The notes beneath the pieces are model-generated. The model did not search any database and was not told the origin of the DNA. It saw only the letters and a list, made by a program, of their open reading frames with translations. Positions 46,231 through 55,832 of a stretch of DNA of 64,000 nucleotides are shown here, one piece after another. Source of the DNA: Cohnella ginsengisoli (GTDB lineage: Bacteria; Bacillota; Bacilli; Paenibacillales; Paenibacillaceae). Numbering within the stretch: the stretch's first letter is position 1; every line of letters begins with the position of its first letter. The position numbers and the translations under genes were made by a program. The stretch spans positions 744,001 through 808,000 of the forward strand of contig NZ_JAPDHZ010000004.1 of assembly GCF_029525555.1 (NCBI RefSeq), in the 5' to 3' direction.

Positions 46231-47157
46231 GTGACTTCGTTTTTGCAGCTGAATACGATTTTTATCAGCATGATCATGGAGGCCATTCCGTTCGTGCTGA
46301 TCGGCGTGCTGGTGTCCGGCGTCATCCAGACGTTCGTGACGGAAGCTTGGATCGCCAGAATCATGCCGCGCAACGTCCTGCTGCGGACCTGCTTCGGCTG
46401 CGGCATCGGCCTGTTGTTCCCTTCCTGCGAATGCGGGATCGTCCCGATCACCCGCAGGCTCGTCATGAAGGGCATGCCGCTGAACGCCGGCGTTGCCTTC
46501 ATGCTCTCGGGGCCGATCGTCAATCCGATCGTCCTGTTCGCGACGTTTATCGCCTTCGGCAACGACTGGCGGATGGTCGGCATTCGCGCGGGACTGGCGA
46601 TCGCGGTCGCCTTCTGCGTATCGCTCTCCGTCGCGCTGATCTTCCGCGGCCCGCAGCTGCGCCAGGCGACGGCGACCGCAGACGCATTCGCCGCGCCGGT
46701 CGCGGCCGCGCTCGAGCCGTCGATCGCGGCGGCCGCCAAGCCGACGGTCGGCGCCAGGCTGTCCTCGGTCGTATCCCACGGCATCGACGAATTTTTCGAT
46801 GTCGGCAAGTACCTGGTCATCGGCGCTTTTCTGGCCGCGGCGATGCAGACGTACATTCCGACTTCGTACCTGCTTGAGCTGGGCAGCGATCCGCTGAAGG
46901 CGTCGCTCGTCATGATCGTGCTCGCTTTCGTCATGTCGGTCTGCTCGGAGGCGGATGCGTTTATCGCGTCGTCGTTCCGCAGCAGCTTTACGGTCGGATC
47001 GCTGTCCGCCTTCATGGTGTTCGGTCCGATGATCGACATTAAAAACACGCTCATGCTGCTCAGCGCCTTCCGCACGCGGTTCGTCGTATCGCTGATCGCG
47101 CTCGTGGCGGCGTTTACGATTGCCGGCTCTTTGATCGTAGGGAGGTTGTTCGGATGA
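46231..47157 (+). CDS. ycgR: YcgR-like permease (DUF318)
   Basis: Protein of 308 residues with about eight membrane helices. Motifs: ILRTCFGCGIGLLFPSCECGIVPITRRL-type cysteine-rich segment (CFGCG and PSCECGIVP), MLSGPIVNPIVL, and VCSEADAFIASSF. These conserved cysteines and acidic residues suggest metal handling. GTG start with GGAAGTG upstream. The stop overlaps the ycgQ start by 4 bases, so the pair is coupled, as in Bacillus. Confidence 0.86.
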   Translation: MTSFLQLNTIFISMIMEAIPFVLIGVLVSGVIQTFVTEAWIARIMPRNVLLRTCFGCGIGLLFPSCECGIVPITRRLVMKGMPLNAGVAFMLSGPIVNPIVLFATFIAFGNDWRMVGIRAGLAIAVAFCVSLSVALIFRGPQLRQATATADAFAAPVAAALEPSIAAAAKPTVGARLSSVVSHGIDEFFDVGKYLVIGAFLAAAMQTYIPTSYLLELGSDPLKASLVMIVLAFVMSVCSEADAFIASSFRSSFTVGSLSAFMVFGPMIDIKNTLMLLSAFRTRFVVSLIALVAAFTIAGSLIVGRLFG

Positions 47158-48180
47158 TCCGATTCGCGATTCTGTTCGGCCTGGCGTTCATGTTTCTGCT
47201 GCTGCACCGGACCGGCGATCTGGACAAGTACATTAACATGAGATACGCCTACCTGTCGGTCAGCGCGATCGTGCTGCTGGCGCTGCTCAGCTTGTATCAA
47301 TTCGTCAAAGTATACCGTGCGGAAAGAAGATCCGAGGAAGCAGCGGCGCAAGCGGCGATAGCGGAATCGGAGGGCGTTCTCGCGAACGAACATAAGCATG
47401 CGGTCCAAGATCGTCAAGACCATCCCCATCGCCATCTTGATCGACACAGTCTCGACCACGTCCACGATCATGGGCACGATCATGGGCACGATCATGGGCA
47501 CGATCATGGGCACGATCACGGCCACGATCTTAATGCGCATGCGGGCCACTCGCATATCGGACGCACCAAATGGCGGCGCGGCTTTACCTATCTCGTGCTC
47601 GCAGTGCCGATCTTTACCGGCATTTTTCTACCCGTCGCGACGCTGGATTCCAGCTTCGTCAAGGCGAAGGGATTCTCCTTTCCCGAGCTCGATCAGCGCC
47701 GCAAGGATGCCGGCTATCACCAGTTTTTGCGTCCGGATACAAGCGTGTTTTACAGCGCCGAAAATTACGACAAGGTCAAACGGAAGGACATGGCCGACTT
47801 TGCGGACCAGCCTAACGTCGAATTGAACGATCATAACTATTTGAAGGGCATGGAGGTCCTGTACAATTACGCGGACGAATTCGCGGACAAAAAAGATAAC
47901 GTTCGACGGCTTCGCCTACAAAGGAGAAGAGGTCGGGGCTACGTCCTACTTCGTTTTCCGCTTCGGCTTCATTCACTGCGTCGCCGATTCCGGCGTGTTC
48001 GGCATGCTCGTCCAGATGCCGGCCGGCACGAAGCTGTCGGACGACGATTGGGTCCGCGTTACCGGCAAGCTGACGCGCGAGTACTACCAGCCGTTCAAGC
48101 AGATGATTCCGGTGCTCAAGGTCAACGAATGGGAGCCGATCGACAAGCCCGACGATCCGTACGTCTATCGGAATTTCTGA
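47154..48180 (+). CDS. ycgQ: YcgQ-like TIGR03943 family membrane protein with His-rich tract (apparent frameshift)
   Basis: Corrected length 341 residues. Two N-terminal helices, a cytoplasmic or loop region with about five HDHG repeats (47463-47522), a third helix (TYLVLAVPIFTGIFLPV) and a C-terminal domain. The A run 47889-47894 carries one extra base; correction gives EFADKKITFDGFAYKGEEVG and continues through MFGMLVQMPAGTKL and VNEWEPIDKPDDPYVYRNF. The His repeat should bind Zn, Ni or Co. Works with the coupled YcgR permease, perhaps in metal transport. Confidence 0.84.
47457..47524 (+). repeat. 12-bp repeat encoding HDHG units in ycgQ
   Basis: The 12-base unit CACGATCATGGG recurs about five times in tandem and codes for HDHG. 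Copy number could vary by slippage in multiples of four residues without frameshift. Confidence 0.8.
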
Positions 48181-48245
48181 CGAAGAGCGCTTTCACTTCT
48201 CGGCGCGGGATGCTATCATGGTAGCAAGGCAAGGAGATGAAGAAG

Positions 48246-48896
48246 ATGACAACCGACAACGATCTTAAAGAAGAGCAACAGAACCCGGACGCGCAGGCGG
48301 CCGGATCGGACAAGACCGAAGCCGATAAGGCGCAGGAGCTCATCGCGGCTGTCCATTATAACGGCATGACGGCCTTGAAGATGGAATTCGGCGATCAGCA
48401 GGTCGAAGGCCAGGTGATGAACCACGAGGCTTACGGTCCGATTTTTACTTATATGGTGAAGTCGCCCGAGGGCAAGCCTTACGTCAGCGGATTTTTCCTG
48501 CGCGAGATGATCGCGGGCTTCCAGACGAAGCAGGATCCTTCGCAATGGCTGTCATCCTTTTTCGTCGATTTGATGAAGTCGCCGGAGGGCAGGCTGCTGC
48601 CGATGCCACCGCAGTCGGAGGACGAGGCGAAGGCGCTGATCGACAAGATCATCGTCCCGCACTGCGTCAAGTCGGTGCGCGAGGAGTTCGCGCCGGAGCC
48701 GGTGCATGCGGATCTCGAGCTTCACGAGGAGCACGGTCCGGTCGTCGAGGCGGGCTTCCCCTCGATCACGGAAGGGAACAACGTTTGCGCGATGCCGCTG
48801 CATTTTTTGATGGCGCATTATTTGCTTAACCGCGACCCGGCCGATTTGTTGATTCAAGGTTTGTACCGCATCCGCGAAGAGCACGGGCTCGATTGA
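48246..48896 (+). CDS. Conserved hypothetical protein, soluble
   Basis: Protein of 216 residues that I do not recognise. An acidic, low-complexity N-terminus (about 30 residues) is followed by a compact domain with FFLREMIAGFQTKQDPSQW, KSPEGRLLPMPPQSED and SITEGNNVCAMPLHFLMAHYLLNRDPADL. No signal peptide or membrane helix. The ATG at 48246 has AAGGAG 9 bases before it; the ATG at 48237 is too close. A terminator follows. Confidence 0.8.
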   Translation: MTTDNDLKEEQQNPDAQAAGSDKTEADKAQELIAAVHYNGMTALKMEFGDQQVEGQVMNHEAYGPIFTYMVKSPEGKPYVSGFFLREMIAGFQTKQDPSQWLSSFFVDLMKSPEGRLLPMPPQSEDEAKALIDKIIVPHCVKSVREEFAPEPVHADLELHEEHGPVVEAGFPSITEGNNVCAMPLHFLMAHYLLNRDPADLLIQGLYRIREEHGLD

Positions 48897-48913
48897 TTCG
48901 ACGGCATGCCAAG

Positions 48914-48954
48914 CCGGCGTCCCCTTCGACTAGCGAAGAGGGCGCCTTCTTTTT
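48914..48954 (+). terminator. Terminator after the hypothetical gene
   Basis: GGCGTCCCCTTCG pairs with CGAAGAGGGCGCC around ACTAG, followed by TTCTTTTT. Confidence 0.8.
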
Positions 48955-48996
48955 GCCGATCCATCGTTGCATTTGTCTGGGGAAAGGGGATTATGC

Positions 48997-49167
48997 ATGA
49001 ACGGAACGATCGAATGGCCTTCGGGCGCGAAGCAGATCGTCGAGGAGGGGGCGGGCGAGGCCGGCGCTGCCGCCGGATTTTCCCTGTCGGCCACTATCGT
49101 ATTCGGCATCGGATTGATCGTCACCGTGCTGATCGTCGTCTCGATCTATAAGAGACGCAGGAAATAA
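48997..49167 (+). CDS. Small single-pass membrane protein
   Basis: Protein of 56 residues: a short N-terminus (MNGTIEWPSGAKQIVEEG), one membrane helix (ATIVFGIGLIVTVLIVVSIY) and a basic C-terminus KRRRK. Topology outside-in is likely from the positive tail. AAAGGGGA lies 6-7 bases before the ATG. Not assigned to a family. Confidence 0.65.
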   Translation: MNGTIEWPSGAKQIVEEGAGEAGAAAGFSLSATIVFGIGLIVTVLIVVSIYKRRRK

Positions 49168-49282
49168 AAAGAGACGAAACGCTACATAGGCAAGGTATAA
49201 TCGAAGCGTTACCGCTGTAAATTGGTAGGGCAAGCGCATCCGTATGAATCGGCAGGCGACCATCTCGACGGAGGTACGCAGG

Positions 49283-50534
49283 ATGAGGCAGCTTAGCAGA
49301 CGGACAGGGCGAGCAGGGATCGCCGCGACGATAATGTTTTTGTCATGGGGGGAGCTATGCCGCGGCTGCCGATCCGGCAGACGCTTCGGCGCCGCCGGCG
49401 GCGCAGAGCGAAGCCGCGATTCTCGTCGAGCAGCATACGGGCAACGTACTCTACGTTAAAAACGGCGACGAACGGCTGTATCCGGCCAGCATCACGAAGA
49501 TCTTGACGGCCATCATCGCCTTGGAGCGATCTTCGATGAGCGATATCGCGACCGTCTCCAAGACCGCGCGCGGCGAGGAAGGCACCCGCGTCTATCTTGC
49601 CGAAGGCGAACGGGTCTCGATGGAGAAGCTGCTCTACGGCATGATGCTCAATTCGGGCAACGACGCGGCGACCGCGATCGCCGAGCAGATCGACGGCACG
49701 AAGGAGAAGTTCGCCGAGCGGATGAACGCGTTCATGCGGGACACGATCGGGGCGTACGGCTCCAACTTCGTCAACCCGTCCGGGCTGCCCGATCCGAACC
49801 AGTACACGACGGCATCCGATATGGCCATGCTGGCCAGATACGCGATGGACAACGAAACGTTTCGGAAAATCGTGTCCACGCGCAAGCTGCCTTGGTCGGG
49901 ACTCGAATGGACATCGACGCTCGAAAATCACAATAAAATGCTGACCGACTATCCGGGCGCCACCGGCATCAAAAACGGCTACACGATCGCGGCCGGCAAC
50001 ACGCTTGTCGGATCGGCCGAGCGGGACGGCATGTCGCTGATCGGCGTCGTGCTGAAGGCCGGTTCTAAAAATATCGCCTATGCGGACATGGCCGCGATGC
50101 TCGATTACGGATTCGCGAACTTCGGCGTTCGGATGCTGTTCGCCGAGGGCGAGCGCTACAAGCTGCAGGACGAGGCGGGGAACGAAAGGGAGTGGGTCGC
50201 TGAACAAGCGATTTGGGGCGTATATCCGAAAAACGCGTCGCCCGTCTTGAAAGTCGACGCCTACGGACAGGTCGTTTTAGAGAGCGAGCGAGGAACGTTT
50301 TTCGCCGGCGAGCTGTCGCCGGTTAAAAAAGAAGTCGCGATTTCGGCTTTTTCGGGTCAAGGCGAATCGAACGGAAGTCAGGCTGACCATATCGCCGCCG
50401 CGAAGTCGAAGTCTTCGATGCCCGTCTATGCGCTCGGCGCCGGCTTGTTGCTGGCCGCGGGCGCAGCCGCCCTGGCGCGCCGGCGCGCCAGGCGCGTCCG
50501 GTATCCGGCTATGCCCCCTTACGATCGCGACTAA
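49283..50534 (+). CDS. D-alanyl-D-alanine carboxypeptidase, DacF-like (apparent frameshift)
   Basis: Corrected length 416 residues. The start at 49283 has GGAGG upstream and encodes a signal peptide; one extra G in 49347-49352 breaks the frame, and correction gives SWGSYAAAADPADAS. Penicillin-binding motifs: SxxK in PASITKIL, SGN in MLNSGNDAA, and KNG (instead of KTG) in ATGIKNGYTIAAG. A C-terminal PBP5-type domain is followed by a membrane helix and a basic tail. It trims peptidoglycan pentapeptides outside the cell, perhaps during sporulation. Confidence 0.86.
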
Positions 50535-50547
50535 TCGATGCATATAT

Positions 50548-50578
50548 AAGGAGAGCCGGCTTAAGCCAGCTCTCCTTC
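50548..50578. terminator. Hairpin between carboxypeptidase and antiporter genes
   Basis: AAGGAGAGC and GCTCTCCTT pair over an inner GGCTTAAGCC. It overlaps the antiporter stop; T tracts are short on both sides. Confidence 0.65.
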
Positions 50579-52576
50579 TAATACGGAAGCCTCCGCGTAG
50601 CTAATCGTTTTCCGAAGCGAAATGGCCATGTCCCGCTTGATCTCTCCCCGCTCGTACAAAGCTTGAATCTCGTCCCGTTCGACCTGGTAAGCCCGCAGTT
50701 GGATCTCCTGACGGAGCTTGCGCTGAAGCAGCTCGTCTTCCGGATCTTCGTTTTTGCGGGATATCGCCCGTATGATCTCCCTGTATTGGCCGATGACGTT
50801 GAGCGAAGCTTTTCGATTGTCCTTCGTCATCTGCGCGCGGATCGAGCCCATGGCGGCCTGGCACGTTCTCAGCTTCGTTTTACGGATGATGCTCTTGTCC
50901 AGCCTGGGCTCGACTTCCTTCGGCTTAATAATCGCCGACCCCAGCTTTCTAAGTCCCCGGGTCAGGAGGAGGATACGCATTCTGGATCGCCGCGAGAGCG
51001 CCTCCTCGAGCGCGGCGAACGAATCGTTGAACCGGTTCGCCACATAGTCGGGAATTTCGCCGGCTTTGAACATCCGCGCGATTTCTTTGCGTTCCGCCTG
51101 GAGTCCGATCAGGCGAGCCTGGTTTTCGGCGACGGCGAGCTCGATGCCTTCCGCTTGTTCTTCTTCGTGAAGGGACAAGCGTCGCATTCTCGCTTCGTAT
51201 TGGGCGATGACGGCATGAGAGGCATGGCGATTGTCTTCGTTCATCGATTCGGCAACGAAACGCAGCGCCGCCTTGATCGTGGCGATACGCGCCGCGTTGA
51301 GCTTTTCCTCTTCGTCGGTCGGGCCTTCGCCCGCATTGCGGGTGAGCAGCGGCAGGGAGATGCTGGCGACGAGAAGGCTGATCAAGATGACGCCGGCAGC
51401 CAAAAACAAGATAAGGTCGCGCTCGGGAAACGCGTCGCCGTTGTCCAGCACGAGCGGAATCGAGAAAGCGCCGGCCAGGGTGACGGCGCCTCTCACGCCG
51501 GACAGCGACGTTAGTACCGACATGCCGAGGCCTTCGCGCATCGAACGTCCGTTTTTCCGCGAAAATCGGTTTTCCCAAAACAAGTACACCCACAAAAAGC
51601 GAATGACGATGAGCGATACGAAAATGACGGCGATGTAGCCGATGACGATGCCGTTGTTGATCGGACTCTCGAAAAAGATGACATTGACGACGTCGGGCAC
51701 CTGCAGGCCGAGCAGTAGAAAAACGAGTCCGTTTAACACGTATAAAATGACGGACCAGGTGCTTTTCGATACGATCTGAAGCTTGACCATACGGGACTCC
51801 ATGCGATCCTTCTCGACGGCATGGACGACGCCGCCGGCGACGACGGCGAGAATGCCGGACAATCCAAGCTCCTCCGCCGCGAGGAAGATGAGGAAGGGCG
51901 TTAGGATCAGAATGAGCATATGTACGGTGACGTCCTCCATGCCCCAACGCCTCAAAAACAGCCGCAGCCGGATGAGCAGCGCGGCAATCAGCGTGCCGCA
52001 AAGCAGGCCGCCCAGCGAGATCAGCAGGAAGCTGCCCGTAGCGTTAATAAGCGAGAAGGAGCCGGTGACGGCGGCGGCGATCGCGAACTTGAACGCGACG
52101 AGACCCGATGCGTCGTTCATGAGCGCTTCGCCCTCGAGCAGGCGCAAAATCCGCTTCGGCAGCGACACGCGCCCTGCCATCGACGTCACTGCGACCGCGT
52201 CCGTCGGCGATAATATCGCGGCAAGCCCGAAGGCGGCGGGAAGCGGGATCGATGGAATCATCGCATGAACGATATAGCCGACGCCAACGGTCGTGGCAAA
52301 AACGAGGCCGAGCGCCATCAGCAAAATGGGAACGCGAAGCGCCCATAGCTCGTCCCGCGGCGTTCTTTGTCCGTCGTTGAACAACAGCGGAGCGATGAAC
52401 AGCACGAAAAACAATTCCGGATTCAGCGTAAAATGATGTTCGAGCGGCAGCATCGCGAGCGCCATGCCCAGCGCGATCTGCACGAGCGGCAGGGGAACGG
52501 CGGGCAGGAGCCGATTGACGATGTTGGATAAAGCGATAATCGCGAGCATGAATAAAATAATTTCGAACACTTCCAT
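50561..52576 (-). CDS. CPA1-family Na+/H+ antiporter (NhaP/NhaK-like)
   Basis: Protein of 671 residues. Twelve or so membrane helices cover about residues 1-410, with the transport motif AILSPTDAVAV and EALMNDASGLVAFKF (ion-binding Asn-Asp), then GVRGAVTLAGAFSIP. A cytoplasmic helical domain of about 260 residues (two related helical segments with EIARMFKAGEIPDYV and EIQALYERGEIKRDM) completes it. Exchanges Na+ or K+ for protons. GGAGGTT upstream of the ATG. Confidence 0.93.
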   Translation of the reverse strand: MEVFEIILFMLAIIALSNIVNRLLPAVPLPLVQIALGMALAMLPLEHHFTLNPELFFVLFIAPLLFNDGQRTPRDELWALRVPILLMALGLVFATTVGVGYIVHAMIPSIPLPAAFGLAAILSPTDAVAVTSMAGRVSLPKRILRLLEGEALMNDASGLVAFKFAIAAAVTGSFSLINATGSFLLISLGGLLCGTLIAALLIRLRLFLRRWGMEDVTVHMLILILTPFLIFLAAEELGLSGILAVVAGGVVHAVEKDRMESRMVKLQIVSKSTWSVILYVLNGLVFLLLGLQVPDVVNVIFFESPINNGIVIGYIAVIFVSLIVIRFLWVYLFWENRFSRKNGRSMREGLGMSVLTSLSGVRGAVTLAGAFSIPLVLDNGDAFPERDLILFLAAGVILISLLVASISLPLLTRNAGEGPTDEEEKLNAARIATIKAALRFVAESMNEDNRHASHAVIAQYEARMRRLSLHEEEQAEGIELAVAENQARLIGLQAERKEIARMFKAGEIPDYVANRFNDSFAALEEALSRRSRMRILLLTRGLRKLGSAIIKPKEVEPRLDKSIIRKTKLRTCQAAMGSIRAQMTKDNRKASLNVIGQYREIIRAISRKNEDPEDELLQRKLRQEIQLRAYQVERDEIQALYERGEIKRDMAISLRKTISYAEASVLEGELA

Positions 52577-52663
52577 GAACTAAACCTCCGCGCGCGATAT
52601 CGGAAAAATGATTTCCTACATATACTACCCGCAAACGGAAATTCAGATCAATTTCATGCATCG

Positions 52664-52690
52664 AAAAAAGGACCGCCCGGGGCGGTCCTT
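52664..52690 (-). terminator. Terminator of the SLH-like gene
   Basis: Read on the reverse strand, GGACCGCC and GGCGGTCC pair and are followed by six T. Confidence 0.88.
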
Positions 52691-52718
52691 CACGAACGCT
52701 GCGTCATGAAGCGACGCG

Positions 52719-54084
52719 TTATTTGGATTCGCCGTTCAAATAATTGAAGAAGGGCACATCCGTCCAAAAGTCGTAGCTCTCCACGGATACGCTTGGATCG
52801 ATCTGACGGAAGCCGGCAGCGACGGCTTGCGAGTCGCTTTGAAGCGAGAACGATTGCGCATAATAATGGCCGTGCTCGATTTTGTTGTTCGTAATCTTAC
52901 GGTAGCCCGGAAGTTCGGTCAGCGAATAATAAAGCGGCTGCCACCACGAGCCGTACAGCAAGCCCTGTTGGTCGTCTTCGTTTTTCTTGGCATAAGCCGC
53001 GACGATGCCGTCGAACCGCTGCTTGTCGGCCGTATTCGCGAATTCGAGCGCAAGGTCGTACTCCTTGGCATATTCAATGTAGTTGCCGTTGGCGATCTGC
53101 TTGACCGTGTATAGATCGGACTCGCCGGGTTCGCCCCATTCCTTCAGATAAATAAAGGCGGACGTTTTAGGCTCGAACTGTACTTTGGCGTCGATGCCTT
53201 CGCTGCGGAGCAGTCCGATCAGCTGAAGAGCGTGCTTCAGGTCGGAGTGGCCGTATACGAGGGACAGGCTGTCGACGAAGTTCGCTTCGTACCGGCTGTC
53301 CTTGAGATTGTAACCGGTGACGATATTGCGCTCCAGCGCGGCGTCTACGACCGCCTGCAGCTCCGGTGACTGAATGATGTCCGATTGCGAGAATGCATCC
53401 TGGAGTTTCGCGTAGATGTCGGCGTCGGAGGCGTAGCCGAGGAAGTGCTTGTAGAGACCTTGAACGGTAATCGTCTGGCCGATGAGCACCTCCGCGAGCT
53501 CGCGCGATGCGATGCCCTTAAGCTTAATCTCTTTGTAATAGGAGGAAGGCAGGAGGCCGGAGTCGATCGCGGCCGCCAGCTCTTGCGCGGCCGTCGTGCC
53601 GAGCCATTCGGGCTTCAGCTTGACCTTGGCCAGCGCGGCCGCCGTCTTGGAAGCCGGATAGGTATAAGCCAGCTCCTTGAGGCCGGCCGCTTTGACCGCG
53701 ATTTGGGCGGCGTTGATCGCGGAGAGGCGTTGTCCTGCGGCTACCTTATCGGAAGTGATGACACCGAGCGCGTACAAAGCCGCTGCATCCGCGTAGAGCG
53801 GGTCGGAGGGGCCGAGGTCGGCGAATGTATGGGGCTTCTCGGCGGGCTGCGCCTTCAAGGCTTCGGCCAGCGCGGACAAAAACTCGCCTTTGGTCAAGCC
53901 TGCGGAAAGCGAGATCGAATATTTGTCCTTTAAAAAAAGAAGCGTATTCGTTGGCTTGTACTTCGTGCGCCTGGACTTGCGAAGCGGCGGGAGCCGCGGC
54001 CCATGCTTGCGATCCGCCGGCGAGCGTCGCGGCGATTAGCGCGGATACGAGCAGCTTGCGAGAATCGATCGTGATTGTTTTCAT
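52719..54084 (-). CDS. Exported protein with SLH-like N-terminal region (apparent frameshift)
   Basis: Corrected length 454 residues. A signal peptide (RKLLVSALIAATLAGGSQAWAA) leads into SLH-like segments: KDKYSISLSAGLTKGEFLSALAEAL and HTFADLGPSDPLYADAAALYALGVI. The A run 53932-53938 has one extra base, which hides the join. The remainder (about 300 residues) contains SEGIDAKVQFEPKTSAFIYLKEWG and YYAQSFSLQSDSQ and matches no family I know. Probably attached to the cell wall. GGAGACTACATTC precedes the ATG and a good promoter lies upstream. Confidence 0.78.
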
Positions 54085-54143
54085 GAATGTAGTCTCCTTC
54101 TCGACATAATTCTGATAAAATATGTAGGAATAATTTGCTTCAC

Positions 54144-54172
54144 ATGTTAGCAAGTCTTGCCTACGTTGTCAA
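54144..54172 (-). promoter_or_regulatory. Sigma-A type promoter of the SLH-like gene
   Basis: On the reverse strand TTGACA and TAACAT are separated by 17 bases, 60 bases before the start codon. Confidence 0.7.
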
Positions 54173-54328
54173 TGTAATATTGGCGTTTCATTCCTTGTTT
54201 TAAGCTTCAAGGAAGAGGGTATGGGATAAAAATCGGATTTTTTTTGAATCTAAATCGGCTCTTTTTGCGTATGTATGAACTAGATCAATTTAGGACAATC
54301 CATTTGGAGCAGGAGGAGACAATCGTAC

Positions 54329-54427
54329 GTGGACACAGAATCTGATTTACGCAGCTTAAGACCGCAAGTCAATCGCACGGCAGCCATCGCCCGGAAGGCG
54401 ATCGAAGGGGGTGACTGCGCGTGCTAG
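54329..54427 (+). CDS. Possible leader peptide overlapping the UPF0053 gene
   Basis: A 32-codon reading frame starting GTG with a very strong GGAGGAG 10 bases upstream. It encodes a charged peptide (VDTESDLRSLRPQ... KAIEGGDCAC) and its stop overlaps the GTG of the next gene by 7 bases. It may couple translation of that gene or act as a regulatory leader. It could also be chance, but the ribosome site is better than that of most genes here. Confidence 0.45.
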   Translation: MDTESDLRSLRPQVNRTAAIARKAIEGGDCAC

Positions 54428-55746
54428 GGCTGAATCTGGTGTGGGTTGCGTTGCTCATTCTGCTTACTGCCTTCTTCGTCGCTACCGAATTCGCGATTAT
54501 TCGTATCCGGTCAAGCCGCGTCGACCAATTGGTGATTGAAAAAAAGAAAAACGCGGTCGCCGTTCAACGGGTCATCGCGAATCTCGACGGTTACCTGTCG
54601 GCCTGTCAGCTCGGGATCACGATCACCGCGCTGGGTCTAGGTTGGCTGGGCGAGCCGACGGTAGAGAAACTGCTCGAACCCTTGTTCCATTCCCTGCATA
54701 TCGGGGAGAGCGTGTCGCACGTATTGTCGTTCGTCATCGCGTTCGCGCTCATCACTTACTTGCACGTCGTGCTTGGCGAGCTGGCGCCGAAGACGCTGGC
54801 CATCCAGAAGGCCGAAGCGATCTCGCTGCTCGTCGCGCCCGTTATCGTCTGGTTTTACAAGGTCATGTACCCGTTCATCTGGGCGCTTAACGGCTCGGCC
54901 AACGGCCTCATCCGCATGTTCGGCATGAAGCCTGCCAGCGAGCACGAAGAGGCCCACTCCGAAGAGGAGATCCGGCTGATCCTGTCCGAGAGCTACGAGA
55001 GCGGCAAGATCAACGAAGAAGAGTTCGGCTACGTGAACCGGATCTTCCAGTTCGACAGGCTGCTGGCGCGCGATATTATGATTCCGCGCACAGACATGGT
55101 CTGCCTGTACCGCAACAAATCGCTCGCCGAAAATCTCGGGACGATCAAGCGCGAGCAGTACACGCGTTTTATGGTCGCCGGCGAGAGCAAAGACGATATC
55201 ATCGGCTTCGTCAACACGAAGCAGTTTTTCTTGAACTACGACAACAATCCGGACTTCGACTTCGGCGCCCTGCTGCAGCCGGTGCTGTCCGTGCCCGACG
55301 CGATGCCGGTCAAGGATCTGCTTATCCGCATGCAGGCCGAGCGCAAGCATATCGCGCTGCTGCATGACGAGTACGGCGGCACCGCCGGCCTCGTGACGAT
55401 CGAGGATATTCTCGAGGAGATCGTCGGCGAGATCCGCGACGAATTCGACGAGGACGAGATTCAGCCGATCGTGGAGATCGGCGAAGACAAGTATGTCGTG
55501 GACGGCAAGACGCTCGTCGACGAAGTCGGCCGCCTGTTCGAGGTGCAACTGCCTAGCGACGAAGTCAACACGATCGGCGGCTGGCTGTTCGCGATGCAGC
55601 CGGACCTGCCGAAGAACGTGCCTTGGATTTACGAGGAAGAAAACCTGGCTTTCATCATCCGCGACAAGGACCGCAACCGGATTCGCAAGCTGGAGATCGC
55701 GCGGAAGCAGGAAGGACAGGCTAGACTGACGCTGGTTGAAGGTTAA
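54421..55746 (+). CDS. UPF0053/CorC-HlyC family CBS protein (MpfA-like)
   Basis: Protein of 441 residues, GTG start with AAGGGGGTGA upstream. A DUF21 membrane domain with about four helices (residues 1-195) is followed by two CBS motifs (IMIPRTDMVCLYRN, HIALLHDEYGGTAGLVTIEDILEEIVGEI) and a CorC-HlyC C-terminal domain. Such proteins are linked to magnesium export or resistance in Bacillus and Staphylococcus. A small upstream ORF overlaps its start. A terminator follows. Confidence 0.92.
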   Translation: MLGLNLVWVALLILLTAFFVATEFAIIRIRSSRVDQLVIEKKKNAVAVQRVIANLDGYLSACQLGITITALGLGWLGEPTVEKLLEPLFHSLHIGESVSHVLSFVIAFALITYLHVVLGELAPKTLAIQKAEAISLLVAPVIVWFYKVMYPFIWALNGSANGLIRMFGMKPASEHEEAHSEEEIRLILSESYESGKINEEEFGYVNRIFQFDRLLARDIMIPRTDMVCLYRNKSLAENLGTIKREQYTRFMVAGESKDDIIGFVNTKQFFLNYDNNPDFDFGALLQPVLSVPDAMPVKDLLIRMQAERKHIALLHDEYGGTAGLVTIEDILEEIVGEIRDEFDEDEIQPIVEIGEDKYVVDGKTLVDEVGRLFEVQLPSDEVNTIGGWLFAMQPDLPKNVPWIYEEENLAFIIRDKDRNRIRKLEIARKQEGQARLTLVEG

Positions 55747-55753
55747 AGGAAGG

Positions 55754-55785
55754 GACTGCCCTAGCGGGGGCAGTCTTTTTTTATT
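55754..55785 (+). terminator. Terminator of the UPF0053 gene
   Basis: GACTGCCC and GGGGCAGTC pair around TAGCG, followed by seven T. Confidence 0.88.
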
Positions 55786-55832
55786 GTAAATTATATTAGA
55801 ATATGGAAAATGAAAAGAAAGGAGTGATTGAC

